Positions 1-7,826 are shown, numbered from the stretch's first letter. The stretch: 64,000 bases of DNA from Bacillota bacterium (GCA_040755295.1 JBFMBK010000004.1:62001-126000), one strand, 5' to 3'. The notes: generated by a model from the letters alone, not told the origin. Numbers and translations: made by a program.

Positions 1-1122
1 TCCGCATTCCAGGCGGGGCTCATAATAACCCTCTTTTCCGTTCCTGCGGGCCTGAGTATCCCGTTTACCGGGCTTCTCGCCGACCGTCTCGGAAGGCGGG
101 CGGTGCTCATCCCTTCCCTCGTGCTTTACGCCTTGAGCGGTCTTGCCGCCGGGCTGCTGTACCTCCTGCTGCACAAAGAAGCATATACCTATATCCTAAT
201 CAGCCGTGTTTTTCAGGGGATAGGAGCCGCCGGGACCGCGCCGATCGCCATGGCCCTCGTGGGCGACCTTTTTGGCGGGAAACAGAGAAGCAGTGCTCTC
301 GGCGTCATAGAGGCGGCCAACGGCACGGGTAAGATAATCAGTCCTATCCTAGGGGCCGCGGTGGGTATCTTCGGTTGGCACTACCCTTTCTTCGTCTTCC
401 CGGTCTTTGTAATCCCTGTCGTACTGGGGGTGTTGTTCCTGGTTTCCGAACCGGCGGCACGCGCGCAACCGGCCCCCCTCGGGGAGTATTACAGGATTCT
501 TAAAGCGGCCTCGGTTCAAAAAGGATGGAATCTGGGAAGCGCCTTTTTTGCCGGAGCGACGGTTCTTCTGCTTCTTTTCGGACTTCTTTTTTTTCTTTCG
601 GAACACATTGAATCGGCCATGGGGGTGGCGGGCATAAAGAAAGGGTTCTACCTCGCGGTGCCGGTAGGGTTCATGTGCGCCACAGCCTATCTGACCGGCT
701 GGGCGATAAAAAAGCGCATCAACCTGATGCCCTTCGTCGTTACCGGGGGGCTGTTTATCCTTGCTGCGGCGCTTGCCTCTTTCATCTTCTTCCGCGGCAC
801 CTTCTTCTTTTTTACGGGGATCAGCCTGGCCGGTATCGGCGCGGGTTCGGCTTTGCCCTGTCTGAATACCCTTATCACCTCCAGCGTCGGTTCAAGCGCC
901 AGAGGCATCGTCACCGCCCTGTACGGCGGTGTTCGATTCTTCGGGGTCGCCATGGGACCGCCCCTTTTTGCCTTCCTGCTTGAATCCTCAGCACGCCTTA
1001 CCTTTGGAGTCACCGCGGGGCTCTCGCTCCTCGCCGCCCTTTTCACGCTTATCTTTCTTCGCGGGAGCATTATTACGGCTTCACTGAAAGAAAAGAAGCC
1101 TAAGGGCGGCAAAAAGAAGTAA
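1..1122 (+). CDS. MFS transporter, 5' end outside the window
   Basis: This is the C-terminal part of a major facilitator superfamily permease; the frame is open to the first base, so the true start lies upstream. The first visible residues include the loop motif GLLADRLGRR, which matches the conserved cytoplasmic MFS loop between helices 2 and 3, so only about the first two helices are missing. About ten hydrophobic segments follow, and the tail is basic (KEKKPKGGKKK) as expected for a cytoplasmic C-terminus. The substrate cannot be told from sequence; drug or metabolite export is the usual guess for this family. It is followed by a 160-bp gap and then the phosphosulfolactate synthase-like gene on the same strand. 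Confidence 0.85.
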   Translation, partial: SAFQAGLIITLFSVPAGLSIPFTGLLADRLGRRAVLIPSLVLYALSGLAAGLLYLLLHKEAYTYILISRVFQGIGAAGTAPIAMALVGDLFGGKQRSSALGVIEAANGTGKIISPILGAAVGIFGWHYPFFVFPVFVIPVVLGVLFLVSEPAARAQPAPLGEYYRILKAASVQKGWNLGSAFFAGATVLLLLFGLLFFLSEHIESAMGVAGIKKGFYLAVPVGFMCATAYLTGWAIKKRINLMPFVVTGGLFILAAALASFIFFRGTFFFFTGISLAGIGAGSALPCLNTLITSSVGSSARGIVTALYGGVRFFGVAMGPPLFAFLLESSARLTFGVTAGLSLLAALFTLIFLRGSIITASLKEKKPKGGKKK

Positions 1123-1284
1123 ATAAAAAGCTTCACTCGCTGCTTCCCCCATTTACCAAAACAGACCATAAAAGGACGCATATAGTCATGGCAGGCAATT
1201 TTTGCAACACTGTATACGTATTTTGCATACACTGGCGCAAAAGATTTGTTTTACACGCTAAATCTGTGGGAGGAGTTGGAAAAA

Positions 1285-2166
1285 GTGTTGCCTTTGCAGC
1301 AGATCATCGGCCTGCCCCCGTGCGACCGCAGCCTGACCCGTCCCCGTAAAGCCGGTATCACCATGGTTATCGATAAAGGGCTCGGCATGGCCGAAACGCG
1401 GGACCTTCTCGAAGTGGCGGGAGACTACATCGATTTCATCAAACTCGGTTTCGGTACCGTTGCGCTTTATGATCCTGTTCTCCTTGAAGCCAAGGTTAGG
1501 TTTGTCCGCTCGTTCGGGATAGAGATATATCCGGGGGGGACATTTCTCGAAATAGCGATGGCGCGGAAGCGGCTTCCGGACTGTTTGAGACAATTACGCG
1601 AAACGGGCTTTTCCGCGGTGGAAATCTCGGACGGCAGCCTCAACTTCGATCAGAAATCCCGAGCCCGCGCCATTCACCTCGCGCACAGCGCCGGCTTCGT
1701 GGTTCTTGCGGAGGTGGGGAAGAAAAACCCGCGCTTCTGTCTCGGTCCCCTGGAAATGGCCCGCCAGGCTGCGTTAGACCGCGAGGCCGGTGCGGAGTGG
1801 GTAATTCTTGAAGGGCGGGAAAACGGATGCGGAACCGGTATTTACGATGCGCGGGGAAGGGTAAAGGAGGCCGTTTTTCAGACTTTTTCGACGATGGTTG
1901 AGGGTCCGGAGACAATCATTTGGGAGGCGCCGCAGAAATCACAGCAGGTGAAACTGATACACCGTTTCGGTCCGGACGTAAACCTCGGTAACGTCCCGCC
2001 GGGTGAGGTGCTTTCCCTGGAGGCCATGCGCCGCGGCCTCCGCGGGGATACAATAGGATTGATCGTCAGTGAAGAAGACTCCAAAACGGCCGTTCAGGAA
2101 CTCATCCCCGGCGAGATATCCATTGCGGGCGGCGCCGAGTATGCAGCGCTGCAAAATAACCCGTAG
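1285..2166 (+). CDS. phosphosulfolactate synthase family protein (ComA-like)
   Basis: The protein belongs to the ComA family, which adds sulfite to phosphoenolpyruvate to give phosphosulfolactate, the first step of coenzyme M synthesis in methanogens; bacterial members (YitD type) have been linked to sulfolactate. A TIM-barrel pattern is visible, with segments such as YIDFIKLGFGT, IEIYPGGTFLE and VEISDGS, and with LAEVGKK and ILEGREN in the middle. The frame opens at a TTG at 1246, but a strong ribosome binding site (GGGAGGAG, 1268-1275) sits correctly spaced before the GTG at 1285, so I start there. The gene is monocistronic as far as can be seen. Whether the product is sulfolactate in this organism is inference. 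Confidence 0.85.
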   Translation: MLPLQQIIGLPPCDRSLTRPRKAGITMVIDKGLGMAETRDLLEVAGDYIDFIKLGFGTVALYDPVLLEAKVRFVRSFGIEIYPGGTFLEIAMARKRLPDCLRQLRETGFSAVEISDGSLNFDQKSRARAIHLAHSAGFVVLAEVGKKNPRFCLGPLEMARQAALDREAGAEWVILEGRENGCGTGIYDARGRVKEAVFQTFSTMVEGPETIIWEAPQKSQQVKLIHRFGPDVNLGNVPPGEVLSLEAMRRGLRGDTIGLIVSEEDSKTAVQELIPGEISIAGGAEYAALQNNP

Positions 2167-2190
2167 GGTCTTTGCCGTCAGGATCTGCAA

Positions 2191-2417
2191 CAAATGTCAA
2201 GAAAAAACCACAGAGACACAGAGCACACGGAGGGAAACGAATAGAAAGTTAGGAGTCAAGAATGAAGTCCTTAGTCCAAAGTCCCCAGTCCTCAGTCCGG
2301 GAACGGGAAGAAAACGAAGTTGAAAGACCCCGGTCCCTTTTTTCCGGACTTATCACATAGGACTTAGTACTTAGATGTGATATTTCTGTTCTCTGTTAAC
2401 TCTGTGCCTCTGTGGTG
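2191..2417. repeat. CACAGAG-ended repeat, copy 1 (element B)
   Basis: A non-coding block bounded by imperfect inverted ends: ACCACAGAGACACAGAG at 2207 and the complementary form ending at 2417. The interior is made of heptamer-like words (AGTCCTT, AGTCCTC) and matches, in inverted orientation, the block at 5622-5842 almost base for base, including the words GGGAACGGGAAGAAAACGAA and TAGTACTTAGATGTGATA. It lies between the ComA-like gene and the convergent RluD-type gene. Short open frames across it are by-products of the repeat. Confidence 0.8.
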
Positions 2418-2435
2418 AAAAATTTTAAAAATCTG

Positions 2436-3350
2436 TTACATATTGCGGCATTTATTAAGAACGGCTTCGAGTTCCGCCGGAAGAGACGCCTCAAAACGTA
2501 AAAACTCGTTGGACACCGGGTGTTCGAACCCCAGCACCCCGGCGTGCAGGAATTGCCCGCTCAACCCTAAATGCGGCTGCGCCCGCCCGTATTTCAGGTC
2601 ACCTACCACCGGGTGCCCCATAAAAGCGAGATGCACGCGAATCTGATGGGTGCGCCCGGTCTCCAGGTGCAGGCGAAGGTACGTGTAACCGCTGAAACGC
2701 TCGATTACAACGAAATGGGTAACCGCCGGGCGGCCTTTGGGCGTAACCGCCATCCTCTGACGGTCACGCTGGTGCCGGCCGATAGGCGCGTTTATGGTTC
2801 CCGCGTCCTCCTTTAAACGGCCGTAGGCAAGGGCCACGTATTCCCGCAGGACCCGCCGTTCCTTCAGTTGGGCGCTCAACGCGAGGTGGGCGGTATCGTT
2901 TTTAGCCACCATCAGGAGACCCGAGGTATCTTTGTCAAGCCGGTGCACGATTCCCGGGCGCAGGACGCCGTTAATCCCGGACAGGTTTGAACAATGGTAT
3001 AGAAGTGCGTTGACAAGCGTTCCCCGTAAATGACCGGCTCCCGGATGAACAACCATCCCCCTCGGCTTAGTGACCACAAGCAGGTCGTTGTCCTCGTAAG
3101 CGACATCCAGGGGAATAGGCTCGGGCTCGATGGCCGGCGCCTCGGGCGGCGGCAGGTTGACCCGGATCTCGTCGGCAGTCCGGACGCAGTAGCTTGGACG
3201 GGCGGACCGCGCGTTGACGAGCACCTGCCCGTCTCCTATCAGATGCTGAATCCGTGACCGGCTGAAGTCCGAAAGCTGATAAGCAAGATAGCGGTCAAGG
3301 CGGACTCCGGCGTCATCTTCTTCGACCACCAACCGATCTATAAGAACCAA
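2436..3350 (-). CDS. RluD/RluA family 23S rRNA pseudouridine synthase
   Basis: An RNA-modifying enzyme that converts uridines to pseudouridine, probably in 23S rRNA. An N-terminal S4 RNA-binding domain (residues about 10-60 of this frame, with LDRYLAYQL and SRSRIQHLI) is followed by the catalytic domain with the hallmark HRLDKDTSGL, whose aspartate is catalytic, and the later motif ETGRTHQIRVHLA. The frame can be extended to 3386, but a GAAGGAG ribosome binding site lies inside that extension, 8 nt before the TTG at 3350. It is downstream of lspA on the same strand; the lspA-rluD order is common in Firmicutes (B. subtilis lspA-ylyB). The two are separated here by a field of heptamer repeats. 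Confidence 0.9.
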   Translation of the reverse strand: MVLIDRLVVEEDDAGVRLDRYLAYQLSDFSRSRIQHLIGDGQVLVNARSARPSYCVRTADEIRVNLPPPEAPAIEPEPIPLDVAYEDNDLLVVTKPRGMVVHPGAGHLRGTLVNALLYHCSNLSGINGVLRPGIVHRLDKDTSGLLMVAKNDTAHLALSAQLKERRVLREYVALAYGRLKEDAGTINAPIGRHQRDRQRMAVTPKGRPAVTHFVVIERFSGYTYLRLHLETGRTHQIRVHLAFMGHPVVGDLKYGRAQPHLGLSGQFLHAGVLGFEHPVSNEFLRFEASLPAELEAVLNKCRNM

Positions 3351-3379
3351 CTCCACAACTCCTTCTTTAAATCGTTTAA

Positions 3380-3556
3380 GGTTCAAAGTTCAAAGTTCAA
3401 AACAGAATACAGAACAACCTCTTCTGAGTGGCTAAGAAGGTCAGAAGGTAGAATATAGAATAAGAACGCGGAACCGCTCAAAACTCACAACTCGTAACTC
3501 GCGACCCGTGACTTCCTACTTCTACCTTCTACCTACTGTCTACTACCTATTACATA
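3380..3556. repeat. heptamer-repeat field between lspA and the rluD-like gene
   Basis: Intergenic DNA composed of short words recurring every 7 bases, for example GTTCAAA repeated three times near 3381-3400, then AGAATACAGAA and CTTCTACCTTCTACCTACTG. There is no coding signal on either strand. The same words recur in several other gaps of this window. Confidence 0.75.
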
Positions 3557-3570
3557 TCTTGGCGGTGAGA

Positions 3571-3999
3571 TTATTTCTCCCTTAAAACCCCGCAGGCGAT
3601 AACAGCCACCCCGCACACGATCGCAGTGTCGGCAAGGTTGAAAACCGGCCAGAAGCCGATATCGATGAAATCAATGACGTAACCGAAGCGCAGCCGGTCG
3701 ATAAGATTGCCTACGGCCCCGCCCAAAAGCAGACCGATGCCCCACTGCCAGTAAACCGGCGCAGCCTTGATTCTGTTATACCCGGCAAAAACCAACGTCA
3801 CCAGAACCAGGCTCAGGACAATTAAAAACGGCGTCCAGTTTCCAAAAAAACCGAATGCCGCGCCGGAATTACGGACATAGTGTAAAGTTAACAAACCTGG
3901 CAGACCCACGGTCTTCCCGAGGAGGGACCGAAACACCAGGAGTTTTGACAACTGATCCGCCAGGAGAACGGTGAAACCCACAAGCCAAAAGCGCCGCAA
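3571..3999 (-). CDS. lspA: lipoprotein signal peptidase (signal peptidase II)
   Basis: The membrane aspartyl protease that removes signal peptides from lipid-modified prolipoproteins. It shows the family landmarks in order: ADQLSK in the first helix, VRNSGAAFGFF, GGAVGNLIDR, VIDFIDI and FNLADTAI; the two catalytic aspartates lie in the GNLIDR-VIDFID region and in FNLAD. Four hydrophobic segments are visible. The frame opens at an ATG at 4071, but the first 20 residues of that version come from the end of a repetitive element (see 4016-4217). A ribosome binding site AGGAGA precedes a TTG at 3999 and gives the N-terminus normal for the family, so I prefer it. The rluD-like gene follows. Confidence 0.92.
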   Translation of the reverse strand: MRRFWLVGFTVLLADQLSKLLVFRSLLGKTVGLPGLLTLHYVRNSGAAFGFFGNWTPFLIVLSLVLVTLVFAGYNRIKAAPVYWQWGIGLLLGGAVGNLIDRLRFGYVIDFIDIGFWPVFNLADTAIVCGVAVIACGVLREK

Positions 4000-4015
4000 A
4001 GCTATCTCTCTCCTA

Positions 4016-4217
4016 ACCCGTAAAAGCCGGAACCACCCAGCACTCAACGTTACGTTAAAACTACTTTGCATCGTTATATAGACAATGCGAAATACCCTGA
4101 ATCATATCAGATACGGCCTTTGAATCGTCTCATGGAATATTTCCGTTTTATCCCTCCGTGTGCTCTGTGTCTCTGTGATTAATTTTTCTACCATTTTTGC
4201 GTAGATCTTGGCGTCAA
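4016..4217. repeat. internally deleted composite A+B element upstream of lspA
   Basis: The stretch 4036-4090 equals one half of the 97-bp element A found complete at 5524-5620, with its outer flank (CCTAACCCG..AAAGCCGGAACCA) running on to 4016. The stretch 4152-4217 equals the far end of element B as seen at 5795-5860 (CCTCCGTG, CTCTGTGTCTCTGTG, CGTAGATCTTG). The interior of the composite is missing and about 60 bp of unrelated sequence lies between the two parts. This accounts for the gap between lspA and the YkvI-like gene up to about 4217; nothing else is recognisable up to 4381. Confidence 0.75.
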
Positions 4218-4381
4218 ATGGCCTAATATCTGTGGGTTGTCGTCGTTTGTCCCCAAGGCATCCGTAAACAATTACATGCCAGGATTATACCCGATTAACC
4301 CGCTGAAGGGCAAACCATTTGACGTGGGGTGATGCAGGGGACGGCTTTGAAAATTGTCGGGCTTAGTTTTGCAGCGGCCTC

Positions 4382-5488
4382 CTAGATATTCAGTCTTTCC
4401 CGCAGGTAGCCGTAGGCCAGACCGCCGAGGAGCAGGAAGCCTGCCACGCCCACGACGGCATAGAGGTAACGCACCAGGTTTGAGAAACCCAGCATGCTTG
4501 CCGAAAAGGCCACCGCGGCAACTATCAGCGCGGCTTGTCTGAAGCGCGCCGTCCCGGGGGTGTTTATGCGCGCGGTAAAGCCGTAAAGGTTTGCTACGGC
4601 AGTGGTATAGATTTCGGCGAGAAGGACGAGACCGTATCCCGCTTGAATTAAAGGCGCAAAACGACCGGCGATGTAAACCATGGGTACCTCAAACCCGGAG
4701 GCTCCGGAGGGAGCGGTAAGGATGGCCAGGTTGATCGCCAGGGCGCCCACCACAAGTCCAAGACCGCCGAGAAGCGCCCCCTTTTTCACCACCCCGGGAT
4801 TTGCCGCTCCGGCACCCAGCGGCGCAAGGATGCACAGGGACAGTATCAGGTTGTAAGAAACATAGGTGAGAGCGGAAAGCGGCCAGAAGGGGATTGCGGG
4901 TTTCACCGTCGCGGACCAGAGTTTGATGGCCGTCAGGTCAAGCGGCAGGGTTATTAGAGCCGCGGTACAGAGGCCCAGTACGGAGAGGAGAAGGACCGGA
5001 ACCACGAAACTTATCGCCAGTACCACGCCGTGGAAACCGGAGAGTACCGTCACCAGCGAGGCGGTGATCATAAAAAAGCTGCCCGCGACCTTCGGCAAGC
5101 CGAACTGCTCGCTGAAAATGGCTCCCGCACCCGCGGCCATGGTGGTTAAAGCACCGAAAAGGAAAAAGGTGATAATGACGTCGACGACCGCGCCGAGATA
5201 GGGTCCGCCGGCATACCTGACGATTTCCGGATATGACCCCGCCCGCAGCCGGTGGCCGAGTTCGAGGACTATTCCGCCGAAAAAGACGAACAGGACCCCC
5301 GCGATAAAAAGCGCAAAGAGGCTGTTGAGGCCGAAGAAGGTAAAGAACTGCAGCACTTCCTGCCCGGAAGCGAATCCTGCGCCTACGACGGTGCCGATAT
5401 ATACGCCGGCGATTGTCAGGGCCGAGATGTTACGCCTGCTTGTATCCATACCTATAACATTATGTTCAGAAACAGAATAAATTTTCAT
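4382..5488 (-). CDS. YkvI-like integral membrane protein
   Basis: A polytopic membrane protein resembling the B. subtilis YkvI family (COG3949), distantly related to amino-acid/cation symporters. It opens with GVYIGTVVGAGFASGQEVLQFF, the glycine-rich first helix typical of the family, and about ten further hydrophobic segments fill the length, which is normal at about 368 residues. Substrate unknown. The frame can extend to 5524, but that part is repeat sequence. GGATTAGG at the outer edge of the element lies 9 nt before the ATG at 5488 (MKIYSV), which is my choice; an ATG at 5449 (MDTSRR) is the alternative. No partner gene is adjacent. Confidence 0.8.
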   Translation of the reverse strand: MKIYSVSEHNVIGMDTSRRNISALTIAGVYIGTVVGAGFASGQEVLQFFTFFGLNSLFALFIAGVLFVFFGGIVLELGHRLRAGSYPEIVRYAGGPYLGAVVDVIITFFLFGALTTMAAGAGAIFSEQFGLPKVAGSFFMITASLVTVLSGFHGVVLAISFVVPVLLLSVLGLCTAALITLPLDLTAIKLWSATVKPAIPFWPLSALTYVSYNLILSLCILAPLGAGAANPGVVKKGALLGGLGLVVGALAINLAILTAPSGASGFEVPMVYIAGRFAPLIQAGYGLVLLAEIYTTAVANLYGFTARINTPGTARFRQAALIVAAVAFSASMLGFSNLVRYLYAVVGVAGFLLLGGLAYGYLRERLNI

Positions 5489-5497
5489 CCGTGTTGG

Positions 5498-5620
5498 CCT
5501 AATCCCCGGACAAGCCGGAACCACCCAGCACTCAACGTTACGTTAAAACTACTTTGCATCGTTATATAGATAATGCGACTTAGAACACCACGTTTTAAGA
5601 TCAGCAAGTTGAGTGCTGGG
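5498..5620. repeat. 97-bp palindromic element A, complete copy 1, plus outer flank
   Basis: The core at 5524-5620 is 97 bp and begins with CCCAGCACTCAAC and ends with the exact reverse complement GTTGAGTGCTGGG. Inner segments also pair (CTTAAAACG with GTTTTAA, GCATTAT with the ATGC side), so one strand can fold into a long imperfect hairpin. A further 26 bp outside the inverted end (5498-5523) is shared with the other copies. The flank ends just before the start of the leftward YkvI-like gene, so the element is in the 5' leader of that gene. Confidence 0.85.
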
Positions 5621-5621
5621 T

Positions 5622-5863
5622 CACCGCAGAGTCACAGAGTTCACAGAGAACAGAAATATCACATCTAAGTACTAAGTCCTATGTGATAAGTCCGGAAAAA
5701 GAAACCGGGGTCTTTCAACTTCGTTTTCTTCCCGTTCCCGGACTGAGGACTTTGGACTAAGGACTTCATTCTTGACTCCTAACTTTCTATTCGTTCCCCT
5801 CCGTGCGCTCTGTGTCTCTGTGGTTATTTTTTCTCGACATTTTACGTAGATCTTGATGTCCAA
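5622..5863. repeat. CACAGAG-ended repeat, copy 2 (element B), fused to element A
   Basis: This block starts directly at the end of element A and is the inverted counterpart of the repeat at 2191-2417, with the same heptamer-like interior and the same CACAGAG-type ends. Similarity continues to about 5863 (CGTAGATCTTGATGTCCAA), which is also present at 4217. With element A it forms a composite of about 360 bp. From here to 6094 I see only a short heptamer field (6005-6045, words CAACTTTGAAC and CTTTGAACTGA) and an AT-rich promoter-like stretch (TATAATTAATTG at 5965); no riboswitch consensus is present upstream of the thiazole synthase gene. Confidence 0.8.
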
Positions 5864-6094
5864 GGTCCTACGCAATTGTGGCCGTTCACCGGATGGTATC
5901 AGCCTGCGGGGCTTCCTGAGGTTTTGCCGGTTTATGTTCTCTTGACGCTTTTCCCGCCAGGGGTATAATTAATTGATAAGTCTGGAACTATCGATCCGCA
6001 TGAGCCTGAACTTTCAACCCTCAACTTTGAACCTTGAACTTTGAACTGACCACAAAGTCTTATCAGTATTAGCTTAAAGAGAGGAGTTGGCTTT

Positions 6095-6895
6095 TTGGAC
6101 ATTGCAGCATCCAAACTCGACGAACGCGTTATATCCCGGGCTATTATGACTCGCTATCATCAGGACCTGCTTTCCCTTCTAGAATTTGATGTGGCGGTTG
6201 TGGGAGCCGGACCTTCCGGGCTTTCCGCGGCCTTTTACCTTGCCCGCAGCGGGTTAAAGACGGTGGTCTTTGAACGCCGTCTCAGTGTGGGCGGCGGTAT
6301 GTGGGGCGGCGCGATGATGTTTAACCGGATTGTCTTTCAAGAATCGGCGCGTGACATATTTGAGGACGTGGGCGTTCGGTTCGAGGAATTCGAGCCCGGC
6401 TATTATACCGCACACGCGGTTGAATCGGTAAGCGGGTTTGCCTACGCCGCTTGCCGCGCTGGAGTTCAGGTAATGAACCTGATGACGGTGGAGGATGTCG
6501 TCCTGCGTAAGGATGTCGTTTCAGGCGTGGTGCTGAACTGGACCGCGGTGGAAATGGCCCGTCTGCACATCGATCCTCTCGCTGTGCGGTGCCGGTGCGT
6601 GCTGGACGCCACCGGGCACGACGCGCGTGTGGTGCACATCCTGACAGAAAAAGACGGTGTGACGTTGAAGGTGCCGGGCGGATGTATTCAAGGGGAGAAG
6701 TCCCTGTGGGCGGAAGTAGCTGAACAGCAAACCCTGGAGCATACGGGCGAGGTCTATCCCGGTCTTTATGTCGCGGGCATGGCAGCCAACGCGGTGGCCG
6801 GCGGCTATCGGATGGGTCCGGTTTTCGGAGGCATGGTCCTTTCCGGAAAAAAGGTCGCCGCCCAGATCGCCGAGGCCCTCGGAAAGCCGAAATAA
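6095..6895 (+). CDS. thi4: sulfide-dependent thiazole synthase (Thi4 family)
   Basis: A FAD/NAD-fold protein of the Thi4 family, which makes the ADP-thiazole precursor of thiamine from NAD, glycine and sulfur. The dinucleotide-binding motif VVGAGPSGLSAAF is at residues 35-48, the GGGMWGGAMM segment at 66-75, and the C-terminal GMAANAVAGGYRMGPVFGGM is the family signature. The residue aligned with the suicidal cysteine of yeast Thi4 (before the conserved DP) is histidine 158 (RLHIDPL), as in the archaeal enzymes that use free sulfide and turn over repeatedly. The TTG start has AGGAG 8 nt upstream. Fits a sulfide-rich anaerobic habitat. No thiamine genes or TPP riboswitch adjoin it. Confidence 0.9.
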   Translation: MDIAASKLDERVISRAIMTRYHQDLLSLLEFDVAVVGAGPSGLSAAFYLARSGLKTVVFERRLSVGGGMWGGAMMFNRIVFQESARDIFEDVGVRFEEFEPGYYTAHAVESVSGFAYAACRAGVQVMNLMTVEDVVLRKDVVSGVVLNWTAVEMARLHIDPLAVRCRCVLDATGHDARVVHILTEKDGVTLKVPGGCIQGEKSLWAEVAEQQTLEHTGEVYPGLYVAGMAANAVAGGYRMGPVFGGMVLSGKKVAAQIAEALGKPK

Positions 6896-6989
6896 GGCCG
6901 GTTTGCAGCGGCAATGGGGGCCGCTGGCCCTGGTTTATTACGCGTTACAAAGAATGATTGACTTTGATAAGGGTTTTATGATAGAAAGG

Positions 6990-7236
6990 ATTTAAAAGAA
7001 ACAGAAAAGGCTTTGAAGGGGAAAAAGGGTGGTCGTTCTCACTCAGCGAGCCGGGAAAGGTGAAAGCCCGGTGGATACCTCCCGAGCCACCCCGGAGCTG
7101 GAAGCGGAAAGGCGTTCTACGCCGATTATGCCTTCCCGGTCCCCGCCGTTAAAGGGCAGAGGGGGCGTTACCTTTTGGGGCGTCAACTAAGGTGGTACCG
7201 CGAGAGATAAAACTCGTCCTTAGCCGGGCGGGTTTT
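6990..7236 (+). promoter_or_regulatory. T-box leader, probably alanine-sensing
   Basis: A tRNA-sensing transcription attenuator. The T-box sequence AAGGTGGTACCGCG is at 7189-7202, followed by the complementary arm CTCGTCCTTAG and a T-run near 7222-7229 that completes the terminator. Upstream, the stem I features are visible: AGCGAGCCGG, GGTGAAAGCCCGG and the conserved GGAGCTG at 7094-7100. The specifier region just before CCCCGGAGC reads GAGCCA; GCC at 7086-7088 (alanine) is the most likely specifier. The UGGU in the T-box expects a tRNA ending ACCA, which suits tRNA-Ala and not tRNA-Glu. The specifier call is inference; the T-box call is firm. Confidence 0.9.
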
Positions 7237-7262
7237 TCTTTTTAAGCGCGGTGGCAAATTGC

Positions 7263-7316
7263 TGAGTCGCCCATGCCGTCATGGCGGCACCACGAAAGAA
7301 ACACTATTTTCAGATA
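7263..7316 (+). repeat. shared leader motif, copy at the Lrp-type gene
   Basis: GCCCATGCCG (7269-7278) and CGAAAGAA..CTATTTT (7293-7310) match, in order, the sequence just before the ribosome binding site of the transaldolase gene (17575-17641) and, in the second part, the one before the zinc-ribbon gene (61501-61551). It lies after the T-box terminator and ends at the ribosome binding site. Function unknown. Confidence 0.5.
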
Positions 7317-7328
7317 GGAGGGGTTTTT

Positions 7329-7826
7329 ATGGGCCATAAGCGGGAGAAGGAAATCCTTGAGCTCTTGGAGGCCGATGCACGGTACACGCCCCAGGATCTT
7401 GCCGCGATGCTGAACATGGACGTGGCGGCGGTGGAAGAGATCGTTCATGACCTGGAGCAGCGAGGTGTTGTTTTAGGTTATCGGACGATCGTTAACTGGA
7501 GTAAGATCGGGTTGGAAAAGGTAACCGCTTTGATTGAGGTGAAGGTAACGCCGCAGCGCGACGTAGGATTTGACGCGGTAGCCGAGAGGATCGCCCGTTT
7601 TCCCGAGGTGCGGACGATGCGGCTTATGTCCGGAACTTATGACCTTGCTGTTGAGGTGGAGGGAGGTTCGATGCAGGAAGTCGCTTTCTTTGTGGCCACA
7701 CGTCTGGCGCCGATTGAAGGTGTGGTAAGCTCTACCACCCACTTTGTGTTAAAGGGTTATAAGGAATACGGGATTCTTGTAGAGACCAGTGAGGAAACTG
7801 CGTCAAGGCTGGTGGTTTCGCCATGA
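7329..7826 (+). CDS. Lrp/AsnC family transcriptional regulator (AlaR-like)
   Basis: A 165-residue Lrp/AsnC regulator: an N-terminal winged helix-turn-helix (LELLEADARYTPQDLAAMLNMDVAAVEE, residues about 9-36) and a C-terminal ligand-binding RAM domain with the typical VEGGSMQEVAFFVATRLAPIEGV. Start ATG with AGGAGGGG 6-7 nt upstream. It overlaps the aminotransferase gene by 4 nt (ATGA), so the two are translationally coupled. The same regulator-aminotransferase pair is known in B. subtilis as alaR-alaT, where it handles alanine; the T-box in front agrees. The effector is inferred, not shown. Confidence 0.88.
   Translation: MGHKREKEILELLEADARYTPQDLAAMLNMDVAAVEEIVHDLEQRGVVLGYRTIVNWSKIGLEKVTALIEVKVTPQRDVGFDAVAERIARFPEVRTMRLMSGTYDLAVEVEGGSMQEVAFFVATRLAPIEGVVSSTTHFVLKGYKEYGILVETSEETASRLVVSP

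Noticed and set aside
2069-2323. 84-codon frame across the end of the ComA-like gene and the CACAGAG repeat
   Set aside because: The predicted protein (with TTETQSTRRETNR) is translated repeat sequence, of a kind often mis-annotated; no ribosome binding site.
5672-5875. 67-codon leftward frame
   Set aside because: Lies fully inside element B and mirrors the same repeat translation.
5880-6094. Possible TPP riboswitch before the thiazole synthase gene
   Set aside because: Neither the CTGAGA nor the downstream TPP aptamer core was found.
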